64,000 bases of DNA from JBDHHQ01 sp039586035 (GCA_039586035.1 JBDHLD010000029.1:17419-81418), one strand, 5' to 3'. Shown: positions 35,508 to 45,119, counted from the stretch's first letter. Numbers and translations are program-made. The notes: a model not told the origin generated them from the letters alone.

Positions 35508-36062
35508 ATGACGCCCCTACCGGAGTGGGCCAAGCGGGCCCGCGGTCAGTGGCGCTGGGTGGGCAAGAAGCGGCCCAAGTTCGCCGTCGAGCCCGGACCC
35601 GGCCAGGAATCCGTCTGGGACTACCCACGCCCGCCGCGCCTGGCGCCTGACAGCCGGCATGTGGTGGTGCGCTCAGGAGAGGTGGTGATCGCCGACACGC
35701 ACGACGCGATCCGGGTGTTGGAAACTGCCAGCCCGCCCACGTTCTACATTCCACCCGAGGACGTCCACGGGGGCCTGCTGCGAGACGCTCCGGGAGGATC
35801 CCGCTGCGAGTGGAAGGGGACGGCGACCTACAAGTCCGTCGAGCTTCCGTCGGGATTGCTCAAGCAGGTGGCGTGGACGTACGAGTATCCCTTCCCGCCG
35901 TTCGTCGACATCACCGGCTACTACGCCTTCTACCCCGATGCCGTGGAGTGCTACGTCGACGGCGAGCGGGTCCAGCCCCAACCCGGCCAGTTCTATGGCG
36001 GTTGGGTGACCTCCGACGTCGTGGGCCCGTTCAAGGGCGAATCGGAGACCGGGGGCTGGTGA
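35508..36062 (+). CDS. DUF427 domain-containing protein
   Basis: A 184-residue soluble protein. The core beta-sandwich is the DUF427 fold: VVVRSGEVVIADTHDAIRVLET, TFYIPPEDVHGGLL, CEWKGTATYKSVEL, VAWTYEYPFP and YYAFYPDAVECYVDGERV, the last three in the order the family shows. Its biochemical role is unknown. A GGAAGGAAGG ribosome site lies about 7 bases upstream. The stop overlaps the next start (GTGA), so the serine hydrolase after it is translationally coupled to it. Confidence 0.88.
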   Translation: MTPLPEWAKRARGQWRWVGKKRPKFAVEPGPGQESVWDYPRPPRLAPDSRHVVVRSGEVVIADTHDAIRVLETASPPTFYIPPEDVHGGLLRDAPGGSRCEWKGTATYKSVELPSGLLKQVAWTYEYPFPPFVDITGYYAFYPDAVECYVDGERVQPQPGQFYGGWVTSDVVGPFKGESETGGW

Positions 36063-37303
36063 GGCGCCGGAGTCGGGTGCTCACGGCCGCGGGCTTCGGC
36101 CGGGCGATCGCGTGCCTCGGGGCCGTCGCGGCCATTTGTCCCGGCCGCCCGGCCGCTGGACCGCTCGCGGCGCAGGAGGCGCCCTGGCCCACAGAGGGCT
36201 GGGCGCCGGCCACACCCGCGAGCCAGAGCCTGGATCCGGCGCCGCTGGACGAGCTGCACCAAGAGGTGCAGAGGGGCACCTACGGCCTGATCGACCGCTT
36301 GGTCGTGGTGCGGAACGGTCGGCTCGTGCTCAGCCACCGCTACGAGAACGACTACCGGGAGATCAGCCGCGGAGAGACCAGGAGCGGCCTGGGTTGCGGG
36401 TGGGAGAGCTGCGAACGCGACGACGAGGTGCACCAGTACAACTACCTGCACCCCGACTTCCACCCCTATCACCAGGGGCGGGACCTCCACTCTCTCCAGT
36501 CCGTGACCAAGTCGGTCACGGCGACGCTGATCGGCGTGGCGATCCAGCGCGGTGAGATCTCCGGCCTGGATGCGCCCCTGCTGTCGTTCTTCCGAGGTCA
36601 TGACCTCTCCGGGGTCGATCCGCGCCTCCACGACGCGACGCTGGAGGACCTGCTGACCATGCGGTCTGGCATCGAGTGGCACGAGCAGGACCGGCCCCTG
36701 GACGAGACGAACACGACGATCCAACTCGAGGGATCGGACGACTGGATCCAGTTCACGCTGGACCAGCCCATGGACGCGGCGCCCGGTACGAAGTGGGCAT
36801 ACAACAGCGGTGGCAGTCACCTGATGTCCGGCGTGATCCGTTCCGCCACGGGCCGGTTCGTCGACGCCTACGCCGAGGCCCACCTGTTCGAACCTCTTGG
36901 GATCCGGGCGTACCACTGGAAGAAAACGCCCCGGGGCTACCCCGATACCGAGGGAGGGCTGTACCTGGAAGCCGAGCAGCTGGCCAAGATCGGCTACCTG
37001 TATCTGAACGACGGGGTCTGGGACGGCGAGCGGATCCTGCCCGAAGGGTGGTCGGTCGAAGCGACCGAGGCGCTCGTGCACGACGTGAACAGCGCCGGCT
37101 TCGGCTACGGCTATCAGTGGTGGCGGCTGGACCGGGGCGACGTCCAGGTGTGGGCCGGCCTCGGCTTCGGTGGACAGTATCTGCTGGTCCTGCCCCAGTA
37201 CGACGTGATCGGCGTGGTGAATAGCTGGAACCTGTTCGGTGGGGGTGCGGCCAACATCCTCGGCCCGCTTCTCACCGCCCTCATCAATGCAGCTGACCCT
37301 TGA
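36059..37303 (+). CDS. Secreted serine hydrolase, beta-lactamase/esterase (S12-like) family
   Basis: A 414-residue exported enzyme. A twin-basic N-terminus and hydrophobic segment (residues about 10-38) end in LAAQE. The active-site SxxK is S148-V-T-K151 in SLQSVTKSVTATL, with YNSGGS as the second motif and a Gly-rich third region near GLGFGGQYLLV. Residues about 112-140 form a Cys/His/Tyr-rich insertion (GCGWESCERDDEV; HQYNYLHPDFHPYHQG) absent from the core family, which may bind metal. It probably hydrolyses esters or D-amino-acid peptides, not antibiotics. Start GTG is set by the four-base overlap with the DUF427 gene. Confidence 0.88.
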   Translation: MRRRSRVLTAAGFGRAIACLGAVAAICPGRPAAGPLAAQEAPWPTEGWAPATPASQSLDPAPLDELHQEVQRGTYGLIDRLVVVRNGRLVLSHRYENDYREISRGETRSGLGCGWESCERDDEVHQYNYLHPDFHPYHQGRDLHSLQSVTKSVTATLIGVAIQRGEISGLDAPLLSFFRGHDLSGVDPRLHDATLEDLLTMRSGIEWHEQDRPLDETNTTIQLEGSDDWIQFTLDQPMDAAPGTKWAYNSGGSHLMSGVIRSATGRFVDAYAEAHLFEPLGIRAYHWKKTPRGYPDTEGGLYLEAEQLAKIGYLYLNDGVWDGERILPEGWSVEATEALVHDVNSAGFGYGYQWWRLDRGDVQVWAGLGFGGQYLLVLPQYDVIGVVNSWNLFGGGAANILGPLLTALINAADP

Positions 37304-37325
37304 CTCGCGCCCGGAGGTCTTGAGC

Positions 37326-38774
37326 ATGTCACCGAGATGGCTTTGGGTCCGCAGGCCCGGTCTGCTGCTGGCAGTCGCCCTCGTCAGCGCCGTGATCTCG
37401 TCCTGCCAGGAGCCCGCGCCCGCCGGTCCCTACGACCTGGTGATCGCTGGCGGCCGCGTCATCGACCCCGAGAGCGGCCTGGACGAGGTGCGCAACGTGG
37501 GCATCCGGAGCGGCCGCATCGAGGCCGTGACCACGGATGGGCTGGAGGCCGTCGACACGATTGCGGCCACCGGCCTCGTGGTGGCGCCCGGCTTCATCGA
37601 CCTGCACGTCCACCGCCAGAACGACGAGACCTTCGGGCTCATGGCCAGGGACGGGGTCACCAGCGTGTTCGAGCTCGAGGTGGGCACGGCCGACGTGGCA
37701 GGCTGGTACGGCGGCCTCGAAGGTGGCCAGCTCGTCAACTATGGCGTGAGCATCGGTCACATACCGGTGCGGATGGCCGTGCTGGGCGATGACGGTGTCT
37801 TCCTCCCGTCCGGTCCGGGTGGAAGCGAGCCGGCCTCGGACGAGCAGTTGACCGAGATCGCCCGGCGCCTCGAGGAGGGACTGAGCCAGGGTGCCGTGGC
37901 GGTCGGGTTCGGTCTCGCGTACACGCCCGCCGCCACGACCGCCGAGTTCCGCAGCATGCTCGAGGTGGCAGCCGCCAACGGGGCGTCGTCCCACATCCAT
38001 GTCCGTCCAGGGCTCGAGGGGCTGATCGAGGCGCTGGAGACATCGGCGGAGGCGGGTGCGCCACTCCACGTGGTCCACGCGAACTCGAGCGGCGGCGCCT
38101 ACACGGCCGACTTCCTGACCATGATCCACGAGGCCCAGCGGGCCGGCCAGGACGTGACGACCGAGGCGTATCCGTACGGAGCCGGCATGACGGCCATCGA
38201 GTCTGCCCTCTTCGACGATTGGGAGGAGTGGGACGACGAGGTGATCGCTACGCACCAGTGGGTCGAGACCGGCGAGCGGCTGACCCGGGAGACGTTCGGC
38301 CGATACCGGGAGCAGGGCGGGTCGGTGATCATCCACAGCCGGACCGAAGAGATGACCCGGGAGGCCATCGCGAGTCCGCTGACCATGATCGCCAGCGACG
38401 GCGGGGTGAGAGACGGACGCGGGCACCCCCGCACTGCCGGGACCAACGCCAAGGTGCTGGGCCAATACGTCCGTGACGAGGGCGTGGTGGAGCTGACGGA
38501 CGCCGTTCGTCGCATGACCATCGAGCCGGCGCGACGTCTCGAGGCCCGTGTGCCCGCGGTGGCCCGAAAGGGCCGGATCCAGGTGGGCGCCGATGCCGAC
38601 ATCACGGTCTTCGACCCCGAGGCCGTGGCCGACCGCGCGACCTATACCGACCCCACCGCGCCCTCGGAGGGGATTCCGCACGTGGTGGTCAACGGCGTGC
38701 CGGTAGTGCGGGACGGCGAGCTGGTGGCCGGTGTGCGCCCCGGCCGGGCGATCCGGGCCCCGACGGGACGCTAG
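37326..38774 (+). CDS. N-acyl-D-amino-acid deacylase-like amidohydrolase, lipoprotein
   Basis: A 482-residue metal-dependent amidohydrolase with a lipoprotein signal ending at C27 (SAVISSC). Family features are IAGGRVIDPESGLDEV, the metal site GFIDLHVH, a central His cluster (SSHIHVRPG; LHVVHANSSG), ASDGG for the catalytic Asp, and the C-terminal beta domain RKGRIQVGADADITVFDPE. The D-aminoacylase/dihydroorotase-like branch releases acyl groups from D-amino acids or opens cyclic amides. It starts 22 bases after the serine hydrolase and is probably co-transcribed with it and DUF427, so processing of D-peptide or cell-wall fragments outside the cytoplasm is plausible. Confidence 0.87.
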   Translation: MSPRWLWVRRPGLLLAVALVSAVISSCQEPAPAGPYDLVIAGGRVIDPESGLDEVRNVGIRSGRIEAVTTDGLEAVDTIAATGLVVAPGFIDLHVHRQNDETFGLMARDGVTSVFELEVGTADVAGWYGGLEGGQLVNYGVSIGHIPVRMAVLGDDGVFLPSGPGGSEPASDEQLTEIARRLEEGLSQGAVAVGFGLAYTPAATTAEFRSMLEVAAANGASSHIHVRPGLEGLIEALETSAEAGAPLHVVHANSSGGAYTADFLTMIHEAQRAGQDVTTEAYPYGAGMTAIESALFDDWEEWDDEVIATHQWVETGERLTRETFGRYREQGGSVIIHSRTEEMTREAIASPLTMIASDGGVRDGRGHPRTAGTNAKVLGQYVRDEGVVELTDAVRRMTIEPARRLEARVPAVARKGRIQVGADADITVFDPEAVADRATYTDPTAPSEGIPHVVVNGVPVVRDGELVAGVRPGRAIRAPTGR

Positions 38775-39106
38775 CGTGGTGCCGCAAAGGTCGTGATGCG
38801 ACTCGAGAGCCGCTGCATCCCGCCCGGCGGCGTTACGGTTCCTCCCAATAGCGCTGCGATGGCTCGTCTCCGCGCCTTGCCGGTCCGGGCGCATCGCCCC
38901 TCTCGGTAGCTACCGGACTTCTGGTCACCACACTGGCGAATGCGTTGGCCCGGCCGTCCCGCCGGGCCGCCAGCCGCATTGCCGGCGCCGCCATCACGCA
39001 GGGTCGCCGGACCTTCCGCTTGCCCCCCGACCTGGCCTGCCCGAGAATCACCCCACCACTTCCGACCTCGCCGCGATCGAGTCGTCCAGAAAACGGAGTT
39101 TCGACC
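38775..39106. other. Intergenic region with a candidate terminator hairpin
   Basis: No gene is evident. GGCCCGGC (38947-38954) and GCCGGGCC (38961-38968) form a perfect 8-bp stem around CGTCCC; with no T-run it is only a possible terminator or leader hairpin for the M14 gene. The M14 ribosome site (CGGAG) lies at the right-hand end. Confidence 0.45.
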
Positions 39107-41737
39107 ATGCGCTCCCTGCTCGCGCTCCTGATCGCCGGCGCCTTCGTGTCGCCGTCGTCTCTCTCTGCTCAGGTCCCGTCGCCCGAAGAGGCGTTCGGCT
39201 TTCCGCCGGGCGCCGACTATCAAGTAGCGGATTACGGCCAGATGCAGGCGTACTTCCGTGACCTGGCGGCCTCGACGTCCAGGGCCGAGCTGGTCGAGGT
39301 GGGCCGGACAGCCCGGGACCAGCCACTGCTGCTGCTGTTCATCTCGAGCGACGAGAACATGCGGGAGCTCGAGCGCTGGCGGTCCACCAGCGAGCGCCTC
39401 TCTCGGGCCCGCATCAGCGAGGGCGAAGCCCGCGAGCTCGCCGCAAACGGCAAGGCCGTCGTCTGGGTCGACGGCGGGATGGACGATCAGGAGTTCGCCA
39501 CGGCCCAGATGACGCCCGAGCTGGCCCATCGGCTGGTGACGTCCGAGGACCCCGAGATCCGGTTCATCCGGGACAACGTGGTCACCCTCCTCATGCCCGC
39601 CCTCAACCCGGACGGCGTGGCCAACGACGTGTCCTGGTACCGGGAGGTGCGAGGCACACCGTTCGAGACCACCCGTCCGCCTCGTCTCGGGCAGCCGTGG
39701 GCGGGGACCGACAACAACCGCGACTGGTTCATGGCCAACATGCCCGAAACACGGGCCGTGTCCCGGGTCCTGTACTACGAGTGGTATCCCCAGATCGTCT
39801 ACAACCACCATCAGACCTCGCCGCCACACGCCCGGATCTTCATCCCGCCCTTCGCCGACCCCGTCAACCCGGACATCCCGGCGGGGGTGACGACGGGCGT
39901 GAACATGGTGGGTGCCGCCATGGCGGCCCGGTTCGCGGCCAAGCGCATGCCCGGCTACATGTCGAGGTCGGTGTACAGCATGTGGTGGAACGGCGGCATG
40001 AGGCTCACGCCGTACTTCCACAATCAGATCGGCATCCTCACGGAGACCGCCCATCGGACGCCCACGCCCCGCACGTACGACCTGGAGGATTGGCCCGAGG
40101 TGATCGACGTGCGTCGCGGCCTCTCTCCCAGGACCGACAGCACGAGCATCTCATATCCGGATCCGTGGTTCGGCACCGAGTCCCACATCAGGGATGCCTT
40201 CGACTACATGATCGAAGCGACCATCGCCACCCTCGACCTGGCTGCCCGCTACCGGGAGCGGTTCCTCTACGGCATCTACAGCATGGGCCGAGAGGCGATC
40301 GAGGAAGGTGAGGGGGGAGGACCGTTCGCGTACGTGATCCCGCCGAATCAGTGGGATCCGAGCGAGGCGGTCAACCTGGTGAACGTGTTCCGGCACTCCG
40401 GCGTCGAGGTGCACCGCGCCTCGGACAGCTTCGAGGCGGGTGGCGCCGACTACCCGGCGGGGTCCTACATCGTCTTCGCCGGTCAGGCCTTCAGGCCGCA
40501 CGTGGTCAACCTGATGGAGCCCCGGAACTACCCGGAGCGGGAGCGCTATCCCGGTGGGCCGCCCGAAACCCCATACGATCTGGCCGGCTGGACGCTGCCA
40601 CTGCAAATGGGAGTCCGGGTCGACCGCATCGACGCTCCCTTCCAGGCGCCGACCGCGGAGGTGCCGATGCTGGCCACCATCGATCCCGGCTCGGTATCCG
40701 GCGATCCCGGCTACGGCTACGCGTTCGGCGCCGGCTCCAACGCCGCCTTCACGGTCGTGAACCGGCTGCTGGCCGACGGGCACGCCGTGTCCGTCACGGA
40801 CGCCGCCACCGACGACGGCTCGCTCCCCTCCGGGTCGTTCATCGTCCACGCGGGGAGCGGCGTCCAGGGAGCCGTCCACGATCTGGCCGGTGAGCTGGGC
40901 GTCGACTTCGCGGGCCTGGCGGCGGATCCTGGCGTTCCCACGGCCGAGCTGCGGCTCCCCCGCGTGGGCCTGTACAAAGCCTGGCACAGCAGGGTAGACG
41001 ACCAGGGGTGGACTCTTTGGGTCCTGGAGCAGGCGGACTTCGCCGTGGACACGCTCCACGATGCCGACATCCGCACCGGGGACCTCTCCCGCTACGACGC
41101 CATCGTCCTGCCCAACCACCCTGGGGACGAGATCTTCTTGGGCAACCTGCCCGGCCTCATGCCCGAAGCGTATGTGGGCGGTGTCGGCGCCGAAGGCGCG
41201 GCACGGCTCAAGGCGTTCGTGGAAGAGGGCGGGACGCTGATCGCCTTCGACGCATCCACCGACCTCCCCATCGAGCACTTCGGCCTGCCGGTGCGAAACT
41301 CGCTGGCGGATCTCCCCCCGGAACAGTTCTTCATTCCCGGATCCCTGATCCGCATGGACGTGGACACGGACCACCCGCTTGCCGGTGGCATGCAGGCACA
41401 GGTGGCCGCGTTCTTCTCGCAGGGCCGGGCATTCGAGCCGGTGCGGCTACCCAGAGCCGGCGAGGGGGGCAGGGAAGACACCCCGGAGGCCGAGCCGCCA
41501 CCGGTGGAGGTGGTGAGCACCTACGCCTCCGACGAAATCCTGATGAGCGGCTGGGCCATGGGCGAAGAACGCTACCTGGCCGGCCGCCCCGCCCTGGTGA
41601 ACGTCGGGCTGGGCCAGGGGAGCGTGGTGCTGTTCGGATTCCGGCCCCAGCATCGCGGGCAGGCCCGGGGCACCTACAAGTTGTTCTTCAACGCCATCCA
41701 GCGGGCCACGACCCACAGGGGGGTGCCCGTAAGCTGA
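39107..41737 (+). CDS. Secreted M14 family (carboxypeptidase-like) protein with altered zinc ligand
   Basis: An 876-residue exported protein. Signal peptide about 1-21. M14 domain about 40-380: basal strands, GGMDDQEF at 123-130, MPALNPDG, TDNNRDWFM, NHHQTSPPH and ILTETAH. A C-terminal module of about 450 residues follows, with a glutamine-amidotransferase-like tail (YDAIVLPN; LKAFVEEGGTLIAFD). In related peptidases the GGMDDQEF position reads GG[L/M]HxxE, so the first zinc-binding His is Asp (D126) here while E129, the distal His and substrate Arg remain. Activity or metal preference may be altered. The start has CGGAG eight bases upstream. Confidence 0.88.
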   Translation: MRSLLALLIAGAFVSPSSLSAQVPSPEEAFGFPPGADYQVADYGQMQAYFRDLAASTSRAELVEVGRTARDQPLLLLFISSDENMRELERWRSTSERLSRARISEGEARELAANGKAVVWVDGGMDDQEFATAQMTPELAHRLVTSEDPEIRFIRDNVVTLLMPALNPDGVANDVSWYREVRGTPFETTRPPRLGQPWAGTDNNRDWFMANMPETRAVSRVLYYEWYPQIVYNHHQTSPPHARIFIPPFADPVNPDIPAGVTTGVNMVGAAMAARFAAKRMPGYMSRSVYSMWWNGGMRLTPYFHNQIGILTETAHRTPTPRTYDLEDWPEVIDVRRGLSPRTDSTSISYPDPWFGTESHIRDAFDYMIEATIATLDLAARYRERFLYGIYSMGREAIEEGEGGGPFAYVIPPNQWDPSEAVNLVNVFRHSGVEVHRASDSFEAGGADYPAGSYIVFAGQAFRPHVVNLMEPRNYPERERYPGGPPETPYDLAGWTLPLQMGVRVDRIDAPFQAPTAEVPMLATIDPGSVSGDPGYGYAFGAGSNAAFTVVNRLLADGHAVSVTDAATDDGSLPSGSFIVHAGSGVQGAVHDLAGELGVDFAGLAADPGVPTAELRLPRVGLYKAWHSRVDDQGWTLWVLEQADFAVDTLHDADIRTGDLSRYDAIVLPNHPGDEIFLGNLPGLMPEAYVGGVGAEGAARLKAFVEEGGTLIAFDASTDLPIEHFGLPVRNSLADLPPEQFFIPGSLIRMDVDTDHPLAGGMQAQVAAFFSQGRAFEPVRLPRAGEGGREDTPEAEPPPVEVVSTYASDEILMSGWAMGEERYLAGRPALVNVGLGQGSVVLFGFRPQHRGQARGTYKLFFNAIQRATTHRGVPVS

Positions 41738-41821
41738 CCAACGTGCACATTGTCATGCCCGACATCGGAGTCCAGATGCCGCGGTTCCGCTGACGTTCCC
41801 CTTCACTCAGCGAGGTAGACC

Positions 41822-42382
41822 ATGGTTACGATCGGCTCACTCTGGCTGGCCATCCTCCTCTCGGCGGTGCTGGTGTTCGTTGCCAGCGCCCTGGTCTGGA
41901 TGGTGCTCCCCCACCACAAGTCGGACTTCAAGAAGCTGCCGGACGAGGACGGTGCCATCGGTGCGCTTCGCCCCCAGAACCTTGCGCCCGGCCAGTACAA
42001 CATCCCCCACGCCGCGTCCCAGGCCGAGCTGGCGAACCCGGACGTCAAGGAGAAGTTCGAGAACGGTCCGGTGGCGTTCCTGACGGTCCTGCCCAGTGGC
42101 GTGCCGACCATGGGGGGCAAGCTGGCCAAGTCGTTCGTTTTCTACCTCGCGGTGAGTGGGCTGGCGGCATACCTCGCCACCCGCACCCTGGATGCGGGCG
42201 CCGATTACCTGGCCGTGTTCCGCATCGTCGGCACCGTGACGTGGGTGAGCTACAGCTGGGGCGTGGTACAGGACGCCATCTGGTTCGGGCGGCCTTGGTC
42301 GTCCGTCTGGAAGCACATGGGGGACGGATTCCTGTACGCTCTCTTGACCGCCGGGGTCTTCGGCTGGCAGTGGCCGGGCTGA
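41822..42382 (+). CDS. Conserved hypothetical membrane protein
   Basis: A 186-residue integral membrane protein. One membrane helix lies at about 7-28. A conserved loop follows, WMVLPHHKSDFKKLPDEDG then LAPGQYNIPHA, and three more helices lie at about 100-180. Proteins with the PHHKSDxKKLPDEDG motif recur in Gemmatimonadota-type and Bacteroidota-type genomes, in my recollection, without known function. A GAGGT ribosome site is correctly spaced. It stands alone between the M14 and S41-like genes. Confidence 0.7.
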   Translation: MVTIGSLWLAILLSAVLVFVASALVWMVLPHHKSDFKKLPDEDGAIGALRPQNLAPGQYNIPHAASQAELANPDVKEKFENGPVAFLTVLPSGVPTMGGKLAKSFVFYLAVSGLAAYLATRTLDAGADYLAVFRIVGTVTWVSYSWGVVQDAIWFGRPWSSVWKHMGDGFLYALLTAGVFGWQWPG

Positions 42383-42429
42383 GGCGACCCGGGTCCGTCG
42401 GGGCGGCTCCCTGGAAGACAAGGGCCGGA

Positions 42430-44058
42430 ATGAGAACCACCGCCCGCTCGTGCCTGGCGCTGCTGGCGGCCGTGGTCGGCTGCGACGGTGGCGATACAGC
42501 CCCGCCGGCCGAGGCTCCTGGCGCCGCCGGGGTCGCGGCGTCGAGCACCCCGGAGCAGCGGGCCGCGCTGTTCGACACGATCCTGGCGCGGACGATGCGG
42601 CGTGAGGCTTTTTCGCCGGTCAAGAACCAGCGGCTGGGCTTGGACGTGGAGGCCGCCATGCGGGCGGTGCGGCCCGAGCTCGTGGCAGCGGACGACGACC
42701 CCTCGCTCTACCACGCCCTGGTGAAGCTGTCGGCCGCCCGGCGGGACCGACATCTGAGCGTTCAGCTCGTAGAGGGGGGGCTCGATCCCGGATTCAAGGA
42801 CGGCCTGAGGGTCGCCGGCGGCCTCCCGGCGACCCCAGACCCCCTCCACGCCCCGGTCCGCTTCGCCCCGGACTACGGGAATCCCAACGAGCCGTTCTTC
42901 TTCCTCGTCGATTGGGCGGAGGACGCCAGCGTCACGGATGCGGGCGTTGCTGTGGGAGACCGGCTCATCGGGGTCAACGGCCGCTCGGCCGAGGCGTGGT
43001 ACCAGGCCGCGGCGCCGTACATGCGCCACTCCACCGACGAGGGCTCGAGGTGGAAGCTGGCACAGCTGCTCCCCCAGCGCAGCGCCGTGCTGCCTATGAC
43101 CATGTACGAGGAGACGCTGGTCGTGGAGCTGGAAAGGACGGGCGGTGAGCGCTACATGCTTGACCTGCCTTATCGCCCTGCCGCTGACCTCGTCTGGGGC
43201 GACCGGGGCGAGCCCCGCTACCGGGGCTTCACGGAGGTCTTTCAAACCCCGACCTACACGCTCTTCCAGTCTGACGATCGTCCCGTCCTGCTGCTTTCGT
43301 GGGTGGGCTTCCGCGAGCACATGGTGGAGGATGTAGACCGACTCATGGCGTGGGCCGCGGAGGAGGGCCGGCTCGACCACGACGTGATCTTCGACGCCAC
43401 GCGAAGCGGCGGTGGCTCGCGGGGGGCCTATGCCGTGCGGCGCCTGTCCCCCCATCCCTTCAAGACGACTTTCGGCAACCTCCGCCTGAGCGATGCGGGC
43501 GTCGCGTTCGTCGAGCAGGCCAAGGAGGCGGCCGGCCGGTTGCTGGACAGCGGCGTGCAGGAGGCGGACGACAACGGCCGTTGGCTTCTCGACTGGTTGG
43601 AGACCGACGTGGCGGAGGCCATCGCCGAGGGCAGGGACTACACCAACGATGTGCCATTCAAGCTGGCCCACGCCCCCAAAGACTCCGACGGTGTGCTACA
43701 GCCCGCTCCCGTCCACTTCACCGGCCAGCTGGTCGTGCTCCTGGGCCCGGATGGTGGCTCCCACCTGGATCAGTTCGCCGCCATCGTCGCCGACAACGAC
43801 CTGGGGTCCATCGTAGGGATGCCCGCGGGTGGCTACTCCAACACGTGGGAGTGGGAAGAGCTGCTGACCATGCCCGGCACCGACCTGCCCGTGGCGGAGT
43901 TCATGTGGTCCATCGGCCATACGATTCGGCCGAACGGCGAGCTCGCCGAGGGCAATCCGGCCCCGGTGGACGTATGGATTCCCCTGACTCGCGCGAACGC
44001 CCCGGAGTACTATGCGACGCTCCTGGGCGAGGCGCTGGAGCTGCTGGGGCAGCAGTGA
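42430..44058 (+). CDS. S41-like (tail-specific protease-type) lipoprotein
   Basis: A 542-residue exported protein with lipobox cysteine C18 (AAVVGC). A PDZ-like segment lies at about 160-190 (DAGVAVGDRLIGVNGRSAE). The C-terminal domain has the S41 fold pattern: VLLLSWVGF, DHDVIFDATRSGGGS, LVVLLGPDGGSHLDQFAAIV and IVGMPAGGYSNTWEW, then PNGELAEGNPAPVDVWIP. S444 in GGSHLDQ sits where S41 proteases carry their nucleophile (normally T/S-S-A-x-E), but the flanking residues differ. It may be a diverged protease or a non-peptidase relative. The region between the PDZ-like segment and the S41 core (about 190-320) is less clear. Confidence 0.75.
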   Translation: MRTTARSCLALLAAVVGCDGGDTAPPAEAPGAAGVAASSTPEQRAALFDTILARTMRREAFSPVKNQRLGLDVEAAMRAVRPELVAADDDPSLYHALVKLSAARRDRHLSVQLVEGGLDPGFKDGLRVAGGLPATPDPLHAPVRFAPDYGNPNEPFFFLVDWAEDASVTDAGVAVGDRLIGVNGRSAEAWYQAAAPYMRHSTDEGSRWKLAQLLPQRSAVLPMTMYEETLVVELERTGGERYMLDLPYRPAADLVWGDRGEPRYRGFTEVFQTPTYTLFQSDDRPVLLLSWVGFREHMVEDVDRLMAWAAEEGRLDHDVIFDATRSGGGSRGAYAVRRLSPHPFKTTFGNLRLSDAGVAFVEQAKEAAGRLLDSGVQEADDNGRWLLDWLETDVAEAIAEGRDYTNDVPFKLAHAPKDSDGVLQPAPVHFTGQLVVLLGPDGGSHLDQFAAIVADNDLGSIVGMPAGGYSNTWEWEELLTMPGTDLPVAEFMWSIGHTIRPNGELAEGNPAPVDVWIPLTRANAPEYYATLLGEALELLGQQ

Positions 44059-44336
44059 GGTCGGATGGACCCGAGGCCTCGGCCCGGCGGGGGCTCCTGG
44101 CTGGGGGAGCCGGGGGGCTCTCCCGAGTGACGGCAGTGGCCGCCCAACCCCAAGGGCCGACGGCCAAACAAAAGTTTGCTTGATCGTAGGTCCGGACGGG
44201 GGCGGTATTCGAGCACGACGGCCTCTCGGCTTCGTCCGGGGGAGCTCCAAGCCCCGCTTCTCGACGGTGCCGACGGGTCTGTGCGCTGGGTCCTCTACTC
44301 TTGCGCGCTTCCCCCCCAATCCGTTGAGGTAGCCAC

Positions 44337-45092
44337 ATGAAGATCCAAGCCGTAGGCCTGTCCGTACTGGGTGCTCTTCTGATCGTACCCGCCGTGGCGC
44401 AAGGCCAGGACGGTGGCGTCGTCGCGGCCCAGTACTATCAGTGCACGTCGGGTCAGGAAGCGCGCGCTGACGAGATCGCCGAAGAGGTGCTGGCTCCCAT
44501 CTTGAACCGGCACATGGAGGCGGGACACATCGACAGCTGGGGGTGGTTGGGCCACGACACGGGCGGTCACTGGCGACGCCTCGGATACTGGTCCGCCCCA
44601 GACATGGAGACCATGTTCTCGACGCGGGCGGCCATCGTCGCCGAGTTCCTGGAGAGGAACGCCGACGCCGCCGCCGAGCTGAACACCATCTGTCCGGTGC
44701 ACGACGACTACCTCTGGTCGCCCGCGGCTGCTCAATCGGTCGAGGCCGTCACGCAGGACCGGCCGGCCGCCGGCATCTCCCAGTACCTCAAGTGCAACGT
44801 GAACCGGGAGACCGAAGCCGACGAGATCGTAGAGCGGGCGCTGGGACCCATCTACGACCGGCACGTGGCGTCGGGACAGCTCGCCAGCTGGGGCTGGCTC
44901 GCCCACCAGGTGGGGGGTGAGTACCGGCGCCTCTGGACCATCACGGGGGCGGACTTCATGACTCTGATGACAGCGTGGGGCGAGATCATCGCCGAGGCGT
45001 CAGAAGAGGTGCCCGTGGACTTCGCGGAGTTCAGCGAGATCTGCCCGGACCACGTCGACTATCTCTGGAACACGATCATGTCGAATCCCTGA
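44337..45092 (+). CDS. Exported protein with two internal repeats, function unknown
   Basis: A 251-residue protein with a signal peptide (about 1-23) and a GAGGT ribosome site. The mature protein is an internal duplication. Residues about 31-127 and 147-248 each read [QY][YL]xC, then ADEI, [AG]PI, RH, SWGWL, GG, R[RL]L, and finally the endings CPVHDDYLW or CPDHVDYLW. Each half has about one helix-strand-helix block like the dimeric alpha-beta barrel family, so the protein might form a two-in-one barrel binding a small molecule. This is inference; no name can be given. Conserved Cys in each half could form disulfides. Confidence 0.72.
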   Translation: MKIQAVGLSVLGALLIVPAVAQGQDGGVVAAQYYQCTSGQEARADEIAEEVLAPILNRHMEAGHIDSWGWLGHDTGGHWRRLGYWSAPDMETMFSTRAAIVAEFLERNADAAAELNTICPVHDDYLWSPAAAQSVEAVTQDRPAAGISQYLKCNVNRETEADEIVERALGPIYDRHVASGQLASWGWLAHQVGGEYRRLWTITGADFMTLMTAWGEIIAEASEEVPVDFAEFSEICPDHVDYLWNTIMSNP

Positions 45093-45119
45093 CGCTCAGG
45101 ACGGCGCGGGCACGACGAC

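Noticed and set aside
44163..44180. A hairpin around CAAAC-AAAA-GTTTG after the S41-like gene as a terminator.
   Set aside because: Only five base pairs and no T-run; not enough to call.
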